A program made the translations under genes and the position numbers. DNA of 64,000 nt from Diabrotica undecimpunctata (lineage: Eukaryota > Arthropoda > Insecta > Coleoptera > Chrysomelidae), in contig NC_092806.1 of assembly GCF_040954645.1 (NCBI RefSeq), forward strand, positions 129,168,952-129,232,951. The letters are read 5' to 3'. Under the pieces are notes generated by a model. It was not told where the DNA came from. It ran no database searches and was given only the letters and a program-made list of their open reading frames with translations. Below are positions 23,620 to 34,079 of the stretch, one piece after another. Positions within the stretch are counted from its first letter, which is position 1, and every line of letters starts with the position of its first letter.

Positions 23620-24590
23620 AAATTCAATTAATATATATTTAGGGATTCTACAGTATTCACTGCCTTCCCTCTGTTGTTCCATTCTCCATCGTTTAGTCCT
23701 CTCTTACTCATGGCGTCGTCTACTTCGTTCCTCCAGGATTTTCGGGGTCGTCCTCTTTTCCTCCTTCCTATGGGGCTCCATTCGGTTATTCTCTTTATCC
23801 ATCTGCTGTCGCTAGTTCTTCTTACATGTCCATACCACTTTAGTCTTTTTTGTTCTATATATGTTAGTATGTCTGTTTCTATTGATGTTCTTTGCTTTAT
23901 TTCGTCATTACTTCTCCTATCCATTCTTGTTACTCTGCAGCATCTTCGAAGGCATTCCATCTCTGCTACTATCTTACTGCTGTTTTTCTTGTTTATGATC
24001 CAATTTTCAGCCCCATATGTCATAATACTTCGAACTAATGTTTTATAAATCTGCGTTTTTGTCTTCATATTTAGGTGTCTATCCCACCATACTGAGTTAA
24101 GTTGTCGGATTGCTGTTCTTCTTTGTCCTAATCTTTGTGTAATTTCTTCCTCTGTTGTTGCCTTTTTCTTGATTATAAACCCCAGGTATTTGAATTTATC
24201 CTTTCCTTTGATTGTTACGTTGTCATCAATCTGTAGATCTTCTATGTCTTCTTCACTTGTAGATAGGTACTCTGTTTTCGCGAGGTTAATATCTAGGCCA
24301 GCCTTGGTATATTCTTCTTGTAGTTTCTTCATCATGTAGCTGAGGTCGTCTTGGTCTTGTGCAATCACTACTTGATCGTCTGCAAAACTTAATGTATATA
24401 GGTATTCGTTCCGTACCGGTACTCCCATGCCTTCGCATTTTCTTTTCCATGTAGTCAAGGCTTTCTCTAAGTATATTTTGAATAGGGTTGGAGATGTGGA
24501 ACAACCCTGCAGGAGCCCTTTTGTTGTGGTGAAGTCTCCTATGATTCTTGTTCCCATTTTAATGGACACTTTATTTTCTTTAACGATCCT
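23620..24590 (-). pseudogene. LINE RT, 313-codon open frame
   Basis: The frame 24569-23628 is uninterrupted and covers the second half of RT and the C-terminal tail. It has TTKGLLQGCSTSPTLFKIYL, catalytic SFADDQVV (FADD at 24386-24375), DKFKYLGFIIKKKA, IYKTLVRSIMTYGAENWI, EQKRLKWYGHVRRTSD, then RKRGRPRKSWRNEVDDAM. The first half of RT and the endonuclease are missing, so it is a 5'-truncated copy although open. The start Met is internal. A second fragment of the same family in opposite orientation begins at once upstream (24587). Confidence 0.85.
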
Positions 24591-24725
24591 GGAAAAACGA
24601 AGTAGACGACGCCATGAGGAAGAGAGGCCTAAAATGTGGAGAATGTTACAACAGAGAGAGATGGAAACTGTTGAGCGAGGGAAGGCAGTAAATACTGTAG
24701 AATCCCTGAATATATGTATTAGTCT
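24585..24725 (+). pseudogene. LINE tail fragment, inverted partner
   Basis: On the plus strand the sequence encodes the same C-terminal end as the neighbouring minus copy (KNEVDDAMRKRGLK...) and the same 3' end (GTAGAATCCCTGAATATA). The two copies are therefore arranged 5' to 5' with tails outward. Because the minus copy also includes this region, this is a second copy and not the inverted 5' half of one insertion. Confidence 0.75.
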
Positions 24726-24727
24726 TT

Positions 24728-24981
24728 CGAAATTACGCGCCGTTAGTGGTGATATGTAGCCGAAATTACGTGCCCATCATGGATTCTAGGAAACTTTGAA
24801 TTCAATTATTGGCGGCGCGTAGCAAATCATGTTTCCTTGCTGGCCGTCACGTTACGAAATTACGCGCCGTTAGTGGTGATATGTAGCCGAAATCACGTGC
24901 CCATCATGGATTCTAGGAAACTTTGAATTCAATTATTGGCGGCGCGTAGCAAATCATGTTTCCTTGCTGGTCGTCACGTTA
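24728..24981. repeat. Tandem duplication, 2 x 127 bp
   Basis: Two units, 24728-24854 and 24855-24981, each beginning CGAAATTACGCGCCGTTAG. I see only two or so substitutions (AATTACGTG/AATCACGTG and GGCCGTC/GGTCGTC). The unit is GC- and CpG-richer than its surroundings and contains GGCGGCGCGTAG. No coding frame. The near identity implies a very recent duplication. Confidence 0.9.
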
Positions 24982-25270
24982 CATTGTAACAATAGAGTAT
25001 TATATTTTTGCTTATAATAATACAAAAATACATTAGATCCAGTTTATAAAATCATTCACATTATTAATGTGTCGGCTGAGTGGATGAGCGAAAGTCGACT
25101 TTATACCTAAAGATGTAAAATACTCAAATTAGTATATTCTTTTTAATTCAGAAGGATATTCATTTATCTTGTCTGTTAACAGAAACAGTAATTTTAAGTT
25201 TGTATAATTTTAACTTTGCTCGAAAAGATATACACAAAGGCATCTGTAAATCACCACACGGACTTACAGT

Positions 25271-25370
25271 AAATATGATAGATAATGCTGTTGTAGACTG
25301 AAGACATCAATCGAATATAATATAATGATAGATAATGCTGTTGTAGACTGAAGACATCAATCGAATATAA
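25271..25370. repeat. Tandem duplication, 2 x 50 bp
   Basis: The 50-base unit containing GATAGATAATGCTGTTGTAG occurs twice, at 25271-25320 and 25321-25370, essentially identical. Noncoding. Confidence 0.9.
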
Positions 25371-25479
25371 TAAACGTTTGCACTAGAAGAGAACAAATGC
25401 GGATTCTGATTACTACTGGGTCAAGTAAAGACCAAAATTTTCAAGATTTTCAAAAAGGAAATAGGTTCTAAACAAAAAG

Positions 25480-25805
25480 GAAGAGTAGGAAGGGTGCACA
25501 AACATCATGAAAGAAGCAGCTGAAGAATTACTAGGCATGCAAGGTAAACAAAGAAGAACGAGAACGAATGACTGTTTTGACGAAGAATGTCAGATTATAA
25601 CAGAAAGAAAAAACAGAGAATATTTACCGATGCAATAGGGACACAGAAGCCGACAAACAGAGGAGGAATATAAATACCTATGTAATGAGGAAAAGAAAAT
25701 CCACCACAGAAGAAAGATGGAAAATATTAACAAAGAACTTCAAGAACAGAACAGTAAGAAAAATTAGGAAGATGGAATTCCTGAATGCGACCAAAAATGT
25801 TTTAG
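25480..25805 (+). pseudogene. LINE endonuclease-RT linker remnant
   Basis: The plus strand reads MKEAAEELLGMQGKQRRTR, then FDEECQIITERKNREYL, a stop, then QTEEEYKYLCNEEKKIHHRR. This pattern is typical of the linker between endonuclease and RT in insect LINEs. Frames shift and the sequence fades after 25800. The flanking RT is absent. Confidence 0.65.
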
Positions 25806-25809
25806 AGAA

Positions 25810-26660
25810 CATTGCCTTTGTAAATATTGCTTTTAATTATGTGTCCTTATTATGCCATAGGCTAAAAAAAATAACTTCAACGCTACTGACACGCTTCTTG
25901 GTAAACTCATAGGGACAGCTAAATTATACGATAATTTTAATGAGATCACGCCGTAAGACTCATTTCATTATTTTTGTTGCTGCAGTGTAACAAATGAAAC
26001 ATCGATATAGAACAGAAGAATCTAGTGCAACTTTTTGGGTGTAAATCATGCTTTTAAAATTGTTTTCTTGGTTTTAAATTGATCATAGTTGGAAAATATA
26101 AAAAATATTCGCCAGTAAGATTTGCGTGCGATGATTAAACTAAATTCTTTCATTATTTTATTTGCACAATGTATGTCCGCGTAAGAAATGCAAAATATTG
26201 TCATATCATTTTTATAAAATCAATCTTGGATACGCGTTATAATACATCAGTACGACAAACGGTAAAAATTTCAATGTTTACATTGTGCACCTTGAAATGC
26301 GGAATGTGTTGCTATATCTACTCAAGGTAACAGCATTGATTTCATTAACGTTTCATAATATAATTACTAGTATTTCTGTGATACTAAGGCAAAACCCAAT
26401 ATGCCACAAAAACTGATTTCTTTTTTGTTTGTGTTTGTATATCAGTATGCAAAGAATACGATAGCAAAATAGGTTGATTAGAATACTTTTTAAAATCACT
26501 TGTTAAAAATCTTAAGTACGAATAGACCAGAAAAATTAGCAAATAAAAAAGCATTTTTCGTGACACTTTTAATACATGTATCTAATAACTGCTTTTGATA
26601 AATTTGGTGATACGAGTATGTAATAAACAAAATATTAGACGCCATTTTTTACTTGTAAAC
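25810..26660. other. AT-rich spacer
   Basis: No recognisable coding or structural signal, apart from the outermost part of the palindrome-related sequence that begins near 26560 (homologous to 29148-29440 in reverse). Confidence 0.4.
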
Positions 26661-26669
26661 AATGTAAGA

Positions 26670-28722
26670 CCGCTATTTAATTTTAAATATTGAAGGTGAA
26701 AATATTTTTATATGGAAAGATGACATTTACATAATATCACTGAAAATCATAAAAAATCCTTTAAAATGAGAGTTTGTAAAGTTATTTTTGCCAATTTGTT
26801 GCTTATGTTTTGCAAAAATTGCTTCAAAAATCGATTTTTTGAAAAGTATTAACAAATTTTCTAAAAATGCACAAAAATTTTAATGTCGCGTGATAATAGG
26901 GACACTATCACATTTATTTAGCTATAAAAATTTTAAAAAACAGTTATTGTAAAATTGAAATTGTTTATCCCAGAAAGCTTTTATCTGGAACGTTATTATA
27001 CGTAAACTATTAGGTCTATTTACATAAATCCTGAAAGCACCATATTGAAGAGAAAGGCTTATTTTATCAAAATAAATCATTTAACGATTAAGAAAGTTAT
27101 GTTGAATATTGTAAAATAGGTTTACAAAGGTACTGCGATTTTGAGCTTATAAATATTTAAAATAACTCATACGCATCAACATATATTAAGTTAATTTTTT
27201 TATTCGAAATATTGGCATTTTTACACGTGTTAAAAAAACAATGTCCTATGAACACTAAAACCAGAATTAGGCCTTTTTTGATTTCTCGATTTTACTATTT
27301 CAAAAACTGAATTCTTAAATTCCAATTTATAAAAGTCGTAATATCTCCAGTTCTAGTTAACGAAAATTGATGTTTTTTTAAACAAAAGGTAAAACTTCCA
27401 AGATTTCTACTTGTTCAAAACGACAATTCTTTTCCTTGTACCTTTTACAATTTAATAAACAAGCGGGCGAAAAATGGGCCGACAAAAGGAAATCGAAAAT
27501 TGCATTCCACGTCATATCGATTCATCTAAGCCAGAACGTTTCATAAACTGGTTTTTAATACTCAAAATACAATTAAATAAAGATATATAAAAACAGTTTA
27601 GATTTGATTTTACGTATAGTGCTTCTAAAATTCGCTTATACGTATTTCGTCTTTGCAGGCACCATGAGACCGACTGAGTAAGCCTTAGGGCTCGAGTCCT
27701 GCAAGGATGATATATGTATAAGCGAATATTGTAGAAGCACCATACGTGACATTCAATCTTAACTGTCTTTTCTTATTTTTAAAAATTAATTCATTTGATT
27801 TTCATTAAAAAAATTAAAGTAAAATTTTGCAAAATAAATATTTATTTTAAATTGTTAAACAAATTTCTCGGTTAAATAAACAATTCACAAAATAACTAAT
27901 ATTTTTTTATGATTTGCCAAGAAGTATCACAATTTAAAAAAGAAACGTAAATTTTCATTGTTTAGAACCGGAGATGTTGCGACTTTTATAAATTTTAATT
28001 TATGAATTCAGTTTTTGAGATAGTAAAATTATATGATTTTAAACTCTTTATCTTTGGCGCATTTGATGAATTTAAAAAAAATGGCTAACTAGGGTTCCAA
28101 GAGTTGTAGGACACTATGTTTTTTTATTTCATGTAAAAATGCCAACATGGCGAATAAAAAAATTAACTTCCTAAGCTTATAAGCTTAAAATCACCGTACT
28201 TTTGCAAACCTATTTTACAATACAATATTTAACATAAACTTTTTACTCATTGAATAATTTAATTTGATTAAATTAAACACTTTTCTTAACTTTTTTGCTT
28301 TTAGAATTCATGTAGACTCAATTGTTTACTCATAATAAGGTTGTAGATAAAAGTTTTTTGGGATAAACAATTTCAATTTTGCAATAACTGTTAAGTGAAA
28401 CTTCTTGAAATTCTTAAAGCTGAATATTTGTGACATGGTCCTTATTCTCAAACAAAATCAATTTTTTTGGTGCATTTTTAGAAAAGTTATTAATATTTTT
28501 CAAAAAATCAACTTTTGAAGCTTGTTTTGTGTAAAACTTAATGAAGTCCATGGTTAAATGAATTAGAATACTAACAAAAGAAAATGCAACATTTTGATTG
28601 TGGATAAATTAGCAATTAATTTAAGTATCACGAAAAATACCTGGCTTAACTCATTGTTTTTATCTGTAAAAATAAAAAAAATACTCACCTTTGAAATATG
28701 GTGTATTAATCGTAGCAAGCGG
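26670..28722. repeat. Large imperfect palindrome, ~2.05 kb
   Basis: The left arm (about 26670-27659) matches the reverse complement of the right arm (about 27698-28722) at many points. The innermost arms are ACGTATAGTGCTTC...TTTGCAGG (27612-27659) and CCTGCAAGG...GAAGCACCATACGT (27698-27747). Further matches: TCAAAAACTGAATTC (about 27300) with its complement near 28010; AAATTGAAATTGTTTATCCC (about 26955) with its complement near 28360; and TTTCTAAAAATGCAC (about 26858) with its complement near 28475. The loop is 38 bases (27660-27697). No coding frame. It is consistent with an old foldback transposon or an inverted duplication. Confidence 0.85.
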
Positions 28723-28739
28723 AGTAGGGTAGCTGAGCC

Positions 28740-29147
28740 CCTTGGTCTCAAAAAATAGTCAGAAACTCTCTGGCCACCCTTTTTAGGCGATCTGTAGGTT
28801 CGTGGGGTAAGTGCATCCCCATAAATAAAATCTATTGTATTGCGCTAATTAATGGCGATAATTTAACTAAATAGTTCACATAAATATGATATTTTACAGC
28901 GTTTTCTGTGCTTGCGACGTGGTTAGCAAATAATAAAGTCAAGTGAATTTCTTTGAACTTAAAAACAGATCATCATGTGTTAGTCAGTTTAACAATGAGA
29001 ATTGACTGAACAGAAGAAAAATAGTATAATAAAATCTTTTAAAGTAATTAAGTAGTTAGAATATATCATTAAACAAGATAGTCAATTATAACAAAGTAAA
29101 AAAATGAAATGTAAAATATGTAAATAAATACTAAATACTTCCTCAAA
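28740..29147. other. Unassigned spacer
   Basis: A GC-richer patch at 28715-28815 (CAAGCGGAGTAGGGTAGC, then GTGGGGTAAGTGCATCCCC) may be the end of the palindromic element or an unrelated repeat. The rest is AT-rich. Confidence 0.35.
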
Positions 29148-29440
29148 CAAAGTTATTTTTTTAATAATCAAGCAACATATTAACAAAAATAACTTTAGAA
29201 ACCCTCATTTTAAAGGATTTTCTAAGCTTTTTCAGTAAAAAGGTGTCATTTTTCCATATATTTTGCAGCTCTTCATCTTTAGTACCTATGTAAAATGAAA
29301 TAGCGACATTACATTGTTTATATATTGTTTATAATTAAAAATGATGTTTAATCTTTTGCATACTTTGTTTTTTACATATTAGTATCACCAAATTTATTAA
29401 AAGCAGTTAGTAGATACCTGTATCAACGAAAGAGGCTTTT
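29148..29440 (+). repeat. Third copy of the palindrome's outer arm
   Basis: This segment matches the reverse complement of about 26560-26830: shared blocks include AAAATAACTTTA, CTCATTTTAAAGGATTTT, CATTACATTGTTTA-like text and TATCACCAAATTTAT. So the palindrome arm is dispersed, or the unit is a partial trimer. Confidence 0.75.
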
Positions 29441-29749
29441 TATTTGCTAATTTATTTGGTTTAAAGGACAAGTCAGATTCACTTTCAAAAGCTTGTTTCC
29501 CATATATTCTCAAAAATAATCAAATTAACCTTTAAACTAAGCGACATGAGTTGAAACATTCGCTAGTCTCGGAAGCTTTAGTTGAATTAAGGAGGGAATG
29601 AAAGAGGTATTTTCATTATTATATTTAGAATATTTAAGGAACATATGACTGTTCGAGAATCCTATCGGGTCATTCTAAACTCCGTTTTATCGTATTATCG
29701 TTCTTTTTCGGCCAAAATCAAATCAAAAAATCTATTAAATGAAAGAGAG

Positions 29750-30260
29750 TCAACAAAATCTACCATACGCTAAATAAAACAATACACAGAAAGAAGGAAA
29801 TAAACAAAACTAAATTACATATGCAAGTGGCAGCTGGGTATTATAAAAGAGACATGGAAATAAAATAAATGCTATTAAAAATGAAAGTATTGAGGAAAAT
29901 AACACAAAACAAGGAAAGGCAGAATTTGAAATGATCAAATAAGAAACTAGCCAGAGGAAGCATCCATAATAAGTAAAATAACTAGAAAAAAAATTAGAAT
30001 AATTTTTGGCACATACAGAGGATGGGAGACAAAATTGCCAAAGAGAATATTAGAAACTAAAAGAGTAAATACACGAAAGAGAGGACGACTAAGAAAAAGT
30101 TAGATACATGATATTATAAAAGCAGATAAAGCCAGAGATGAACTTCACAGAAATGAAAATGATATCGAGAAAACAAAAAAAAAACATGGAAAAAGGGAAT
30201 AGAGACCAACACAACCAAAAATCTCTATAGGGTAAATAAGTTAAGACAATAAGTAGAAGA
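29750..30260 (+). pseudogene. LINE C-terminal remnant
   Basis: Plus strand, broken frames: LKVLRKIT-like text near 29890, then RIIFGTYRGWETKLPKRIL, then RVNTRKRGRLRKS and IHDIIKADKARDELH, ending with an AGTAGAAGAAGAA tail near 30250. The order and basic RGR/RK motif match the C-termini of other LINE copies here. Heavily decayed. Confidence 0.55.
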
Positions 30261-30264
30261 AGAA

Positions 30265-31495
30265 TCATCTATAAAACTGTTGCAATATTCTGCCATAAAA
30301 ATTATGCTATCATAAATTTCGAAATGTATTGCAGTTTTTTATCTTCCTTTATTGTAAGGGGCCTTAATTTTATACTGTGACAAAAATAGACCAAAATTAC
30401 AGCTTGTATATTCTTTTTAATGTTTAGACAAGTCATAAAACATATTGGCCTAGAAAAGTTAACACGTTTAGAAAGAATACATCAGTTTAATCGGTGACAT
30501 TTATATTTCTAATTTTAACTTTTTTTCTCCAGTAAGATATTATTTTTACCGCCCAATATCTTAAACTGCGTGTTTTAAAAGTAGCTTATCCTATTTACTT
30601 ACGCAAAAAATAGAACTCAGGAGTTAATTTTAGACTTAACTAGGCTATTTTTATTTGTATTTTAGTCACCATTTATACAAGGCATTATAGAATTATACTA
30701 AAGAGTTATTTTTGGGTCAATCAAATAATCGTTATTAAAAAACGCAACTCTATTGAAGAAAATATTTAGCTGGTATTCTTCTTCTTGAACTGCTGCTCTT
30801 AGAGTGGGCGTTGAAAAGCAGGCAATACTAAATAAGTTGGGTTCTGTATATTTTGTGCTATGTATTCTTATATGGCAGTATGCTTGCTTAACTCACCTTC
30901 CTCTTCAAAAGTTAGATGATTATAATTTATGGTTTTTGTTTTGAAGGTGTGAAAACTAAATATTTTTTACCAAAAATTAAGAACTGCTGATTAATAAGTT
31001 ATTTAAATCTTAATCATGTTTAAGTATGTAAAATAAAGAATTTCGTATCATGAAAATGCATTTTATAATCTATAACTATTTTCAACCCCTGAAAAACTAC
31101 CCTTTAAGATAAGATTTGTAAAGAAAATGATCTAATATTGCATTTTATAGTGAATTGAAATTAATTAACGACATTAATATGACAACTACAGTTATGGGTG
31201 AGTAAGTTATAAAATATTTAATATATAAAATAAAAAGTGAATAGTTTAAAAAATTTATTCTGTAATGTCTGAAAATTGTATTGTTTTATTTGATTGCACA
31301 GTTAACTACAGATACCCCTGTATTAAACGTGTTGAACATGGAAAAACTTTGAGAAGATGATGTAATAGAATACAAAACGCGGAAGAAAGAGGTTAAAATA
31401 TAAAATTAGATGGGAACACATGTAAGAAAAACAAAAACGAGATGCCGGTGAAGAGTACAAAAATATTAGGAGTAATGTTGTACCATCTAAAACGG
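30265..31495. other. AT-rich spacer
   Basis: No gene recognised. A CTTCTTCTTGAAC stretch near 30776 could be the tail of a very short minus-strand LINE fragment, but the neighbouring translation is not convincing. Confidence 0.4.
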
Positions 31496-31500
31496 TTATC

Positions 31501-31566
31501 GCCAGTGAGTATGATTGCTGTTGAAAATGTAGTGCCAGTGAGTGTGATTGCCGCTGAAACTATAGT
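31501..31566. repeat. Short tandem repeat, 2 x 33 bp
   Basis: The block GCCAGTGAGTATGATTGC recurs 33 bases later as GCCAGTGAGTGTGATTGC with a similar continuation. Two diverged units. Confidence 0.7.
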
Positions 31567-31885
31567 GAGAAGGTACGTGATGACTTCCCGAAAAAAAATC
31601 AGAAGATATTTGATGGGTTAAAATCCTGGGATGCTCAAACAGTTTGGTTGTGCAGCACTGTAAAAATAAAAGTAGCAAACAGACCACGTAAACGATCCAG
31701 GCATCAACCAGCTAGTCACAAATTATATACTAGGCAATTTGTGTTAAATAACCAAAAGGTTTGCAAAATTTTTTTCTGTGAGTGTTGTAAATAAGCAATA
31801 AGGATTATTCTGACTCGGACGCGAAAAACTAACATAGAACGGAAGTAGAACGAGGCGAAGCGAAGTCGCATGAAATACCTGTCTA

Positions 31886-31936
31886 CACTATCGTACTCGC
31901 TGAACTTCGCTGATCAACTTCGCGAGTAGTATAGTG
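31886..31936. repeat. Small inverted repeat in CpG-rich patch
   Basis: CACTATCGTACTCGC and GCGAGTAGTATAGTG face each other (13 of 15 pair) in a patch rich in GCGAAG motifs. It may be the terminus of a lost DNA transposon. No partner was found. Confidence 0.5.
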
Positions 31937-32009
31937 GCCGCTTTAGAAGTTTTCATAGGGTTTCAAGTCAATTGTATTTAGAACTTTGATCAAATAAAAG
32001 GCAGATATC

Positions 32010-32039
32010 GAGCACTTTCGCTTCCTAGAGCATCTTCAG
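32010..32039 (-). ncRNA. Hammerhead-like motif candidate
   Basis: The minus strand has exact CTGAAGA (32039-32033), an extra T, a stem GCT/AGC, then GAAAGTGCTC. Core halves match CUGANGA and GAAA. Isolated from any RT; probably the end of a lost retroelement. Confidence 0.35.
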
Positions 32040-32285
32040 GGGCATTTCGTCAATTTTGGTCTATCCAACAATTATAGAATGTCAAAAACTGTACATCACA
32101 CTACACTACACAAGGACAAACACTTTAAAATTAAATTTTTTTTTTTTAAATAGGCGAAGCTACATTATCGTCGGCATCAGGAGAGAGATTGGCTCCCGAT
32201 CTTAACGGAAATGAATAATAATATGTGTTATTAATATTATTAAAACTAATAAAGTGTTTGCGTATACACAAATTGAATATCTGTA
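32040..32285. other. Spacer
   Basis: AT-rich sequence with a homopolymer T tract near 32140. Nothing recognised before the LINE fragment at 32290. Confidence 0.4.
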
Positions 32286-32289
32286 TACT

Positions 32290-32512
32290 TATAAGTATTT
32301 GGGCCAAGAGAGTAAATTAGGAAAAGACAATCAAAGAACAAGAGTTAAACAGGAGACTAGGATTAACCTGGACAGCTTAGGGAAAACTGAAGGAAGTCTT
32401 TAGATTAAGATCCCATGTGCTTGAAAAGGAAGGTCTTTGTTCAATGGGTACTCCCAGTTTTAACGTATGTAGCAGAAACATTGATTTTTACCAGAAAAGT
32501 AATTATTAAGAT
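32290..32512 (+). pseudogene. LINE fragment, outer host part 1
   Basis: Plus-strand translation gives YLGQE-like text, then LGKDNQRTRVKQETRI and, after breaks, a segment like VLPVLTYVAETLIFTRKVI. These are the post-RT blocks (GQ.I.L.KDNQ, VLPVLTYG.ET) of a common insect LINE. The frame is cut at 32512 by another LINE and resumes at about 33166. Confidence 0.7.
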
Positions 32513-33153
32513 GAAGGTCAACTCTACGTCAACCAATTCCTTGTAGAAAGAGTGAGGCACTACAACTACCTCGGCACTATAATAAATGAAGAATAGACCA
32601 ACAACCAGGGGATTAGAGCACGCATCGGAAAAGCTAGATCCACCTTCAATCGGATGGGGGCCTGCTTCAAGAGTCACAACCTTTCTCTTGATACCAAAGT
32701 AAGAACGCTGCGATGCTACGTCTTCTCTGTTCTTTTTTTATGGTGTTGAATCTTGGACTTTGAACGAAGATATGTACAGAAAACTGGAAACATTTGAGAT
32801 GTGGCTATATCAGAGAATACTTAAGATCCCGTGGACTGACCGAGTCACAAATGAGGAGGTCCTCAGAAGAATGAATAAGAACCGAGAGGTACTGACCACC
32901 ATCAAATCTCGAAAGCTACAATTCTTAGGACATATTATGCGAAATGAATCCAGATATGCTCTCCTTCATGCCATTCTGCAAGGAAACATATTTGGAAAAC
33001 GAGGTCCAGGAAGAAGAAGAACATCTTGGTTAAAGAACCTCAGAATCTGGTTCGATACAACATCTGTGCAGCTTTTCCGCGCTGCTACAGATAAGATAAA
33101 GATTGCCAAGATGATCGCCAGCATTTGTAACGGATAGGCACATCAAGAAGAAG
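32513..33153 (+). mobile_element. 5'-truncated LINE nested in a LINE
   Basis: It includes an open frame 32760-33137: WTLNEDMYRKLETFEMWLYQ, then RILKIPWTDRVTNEEVLRRM, SRKLQFLGHIMRNESRY and GKRGPGRRRTSWLKNLR. The 5' part (32520-32750) has HYNYLGTI, IRARIGKARSTFNRM and VRTLRCYVFSVL. It ends AAGAAGAAG. The flanks AATTATTAAGAT (32501-32512) and AATTAATAAGAT (33154-33165) form a 12-bp target duplication with one mismatch. Stop and frame changes before 32760 show some decay. Confidence 0.85.
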
Positions 33154-33525
33154 AATTAATAAGATACAAGTGGCACAAAGAACAATGGAAAATAAATCAA
33201 ATAGTTACTAGAAAACTGGAGTTACGGACGCAGTTAAAATAATTAAAACGCTGAAATGGAACTGGGCAGAACATGTTGCTAGTGTCAGAGATAGAAGATG
33301 GACCAAGAAAATTTTAGAATGGATACCTAGACACGATGCTTATTTTAAACAAGGATGTCCTCCAACAAGGTGGTCGGACGACATTAAGCACATCCATCAC
33401 AACTAGATTTGATTTAAAGTGTTCAAGAATAGATGCAATAAAAATATTTACGAGAGGCCTACGTTTAGCAGTAGACTCAAAACGGCTAGTGATGATGATG
33501 ATTGCCAAATTGGAGGTAAAAACCA
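33154..33525 (+). pseudogene. LINE fragment, outer host part 2
   Basis: It continues the LINE broken at 32512: KIQVAQRTMEN, a gap, TGVTDAVKIIKTLKWNWAEH, VASVRDRRWTKKILEW, then GCPPTRWSDDIK. Those blocks are the usual C-terminal order of that family. It fades around 33500 in a GATGATGATGAT tract. Confidence 0.72.
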
Positions 33526-33589
33526 GATAGAACTCTACATTTAAACGTTTGAATAATGTTCTTTGTGACAATACAGATACTCTTTTAAA

Positions 33590-33960
33590 TTTTCAAATAT
33601 CTGATACAGAATTAAATGTTATTAAACTACAATTTTAGAACTAGAGACTTATTCTACCCTTATTATGGTGGTTATTGGGATCAATATGCTAATCGACAAA
33701 CTAACGGAGCATGAATTAGATAATTCAAACGATCTTGATGCAAAAATAATGACAGCTCTTCTGGCAGCCCGCGATAAAATTGTTAAGCATTACAGTAGGA
33801 CTTACTGGATATTTGAAGACATTTATAAAGAAAATTATTATTCACACTTCACTTCATGGTGATACGAAAACGACAAATACGCAGCTGAAGCAGGAGCTGA
33901 CAGTACCGAGGACATACTAAAATTATGGAAACGGCACTAACCTGCCTTTCCAACTTTATC
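33590..33960 (+). pseudogene. Possible hAT transposase scrap
   Basis: An open segment 33665-33862 reads MLIDKLTEHELDN, then LDAKIMTALLAARDKIVKHYSRT and a YKENYYSHF stretch. Spacing and character resemble the region before the dimerisation domain of hAT transposases, but no diagnostic block is present. Confidence 0.3.
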
Positions 33961-34079
33961 AAAAATGGCGAGAGTCTTTCTTGCCACCCTGAAACATCAG
34001 CCTGATTTTTCGGGAGCTTCTTTGACAGCAAAAAAAATGAAACCGATTAAATGACTAGTCTATTGAAAAATCAATGTGT

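Noticed and set aside
23552..24048. Hydrophobic plus-strand frames resembling membrane proteins
   Set aside because: They lie opposite the open LINE RT frame; their Leu/Phe/Ser richness comes from the antisense of Lys/Glu/Arg-rich coding.
24728..25370. CRISPR-like repetition
   Set aside because: The repeats are direct doublings without spacers, and the sequence is clearly eukaryotic.
28715..28815. Possible tRNA gene in a GC-richer patch
   Set aside because: No cloverleaf could be drawn and no A and B boxes at usable spacing.
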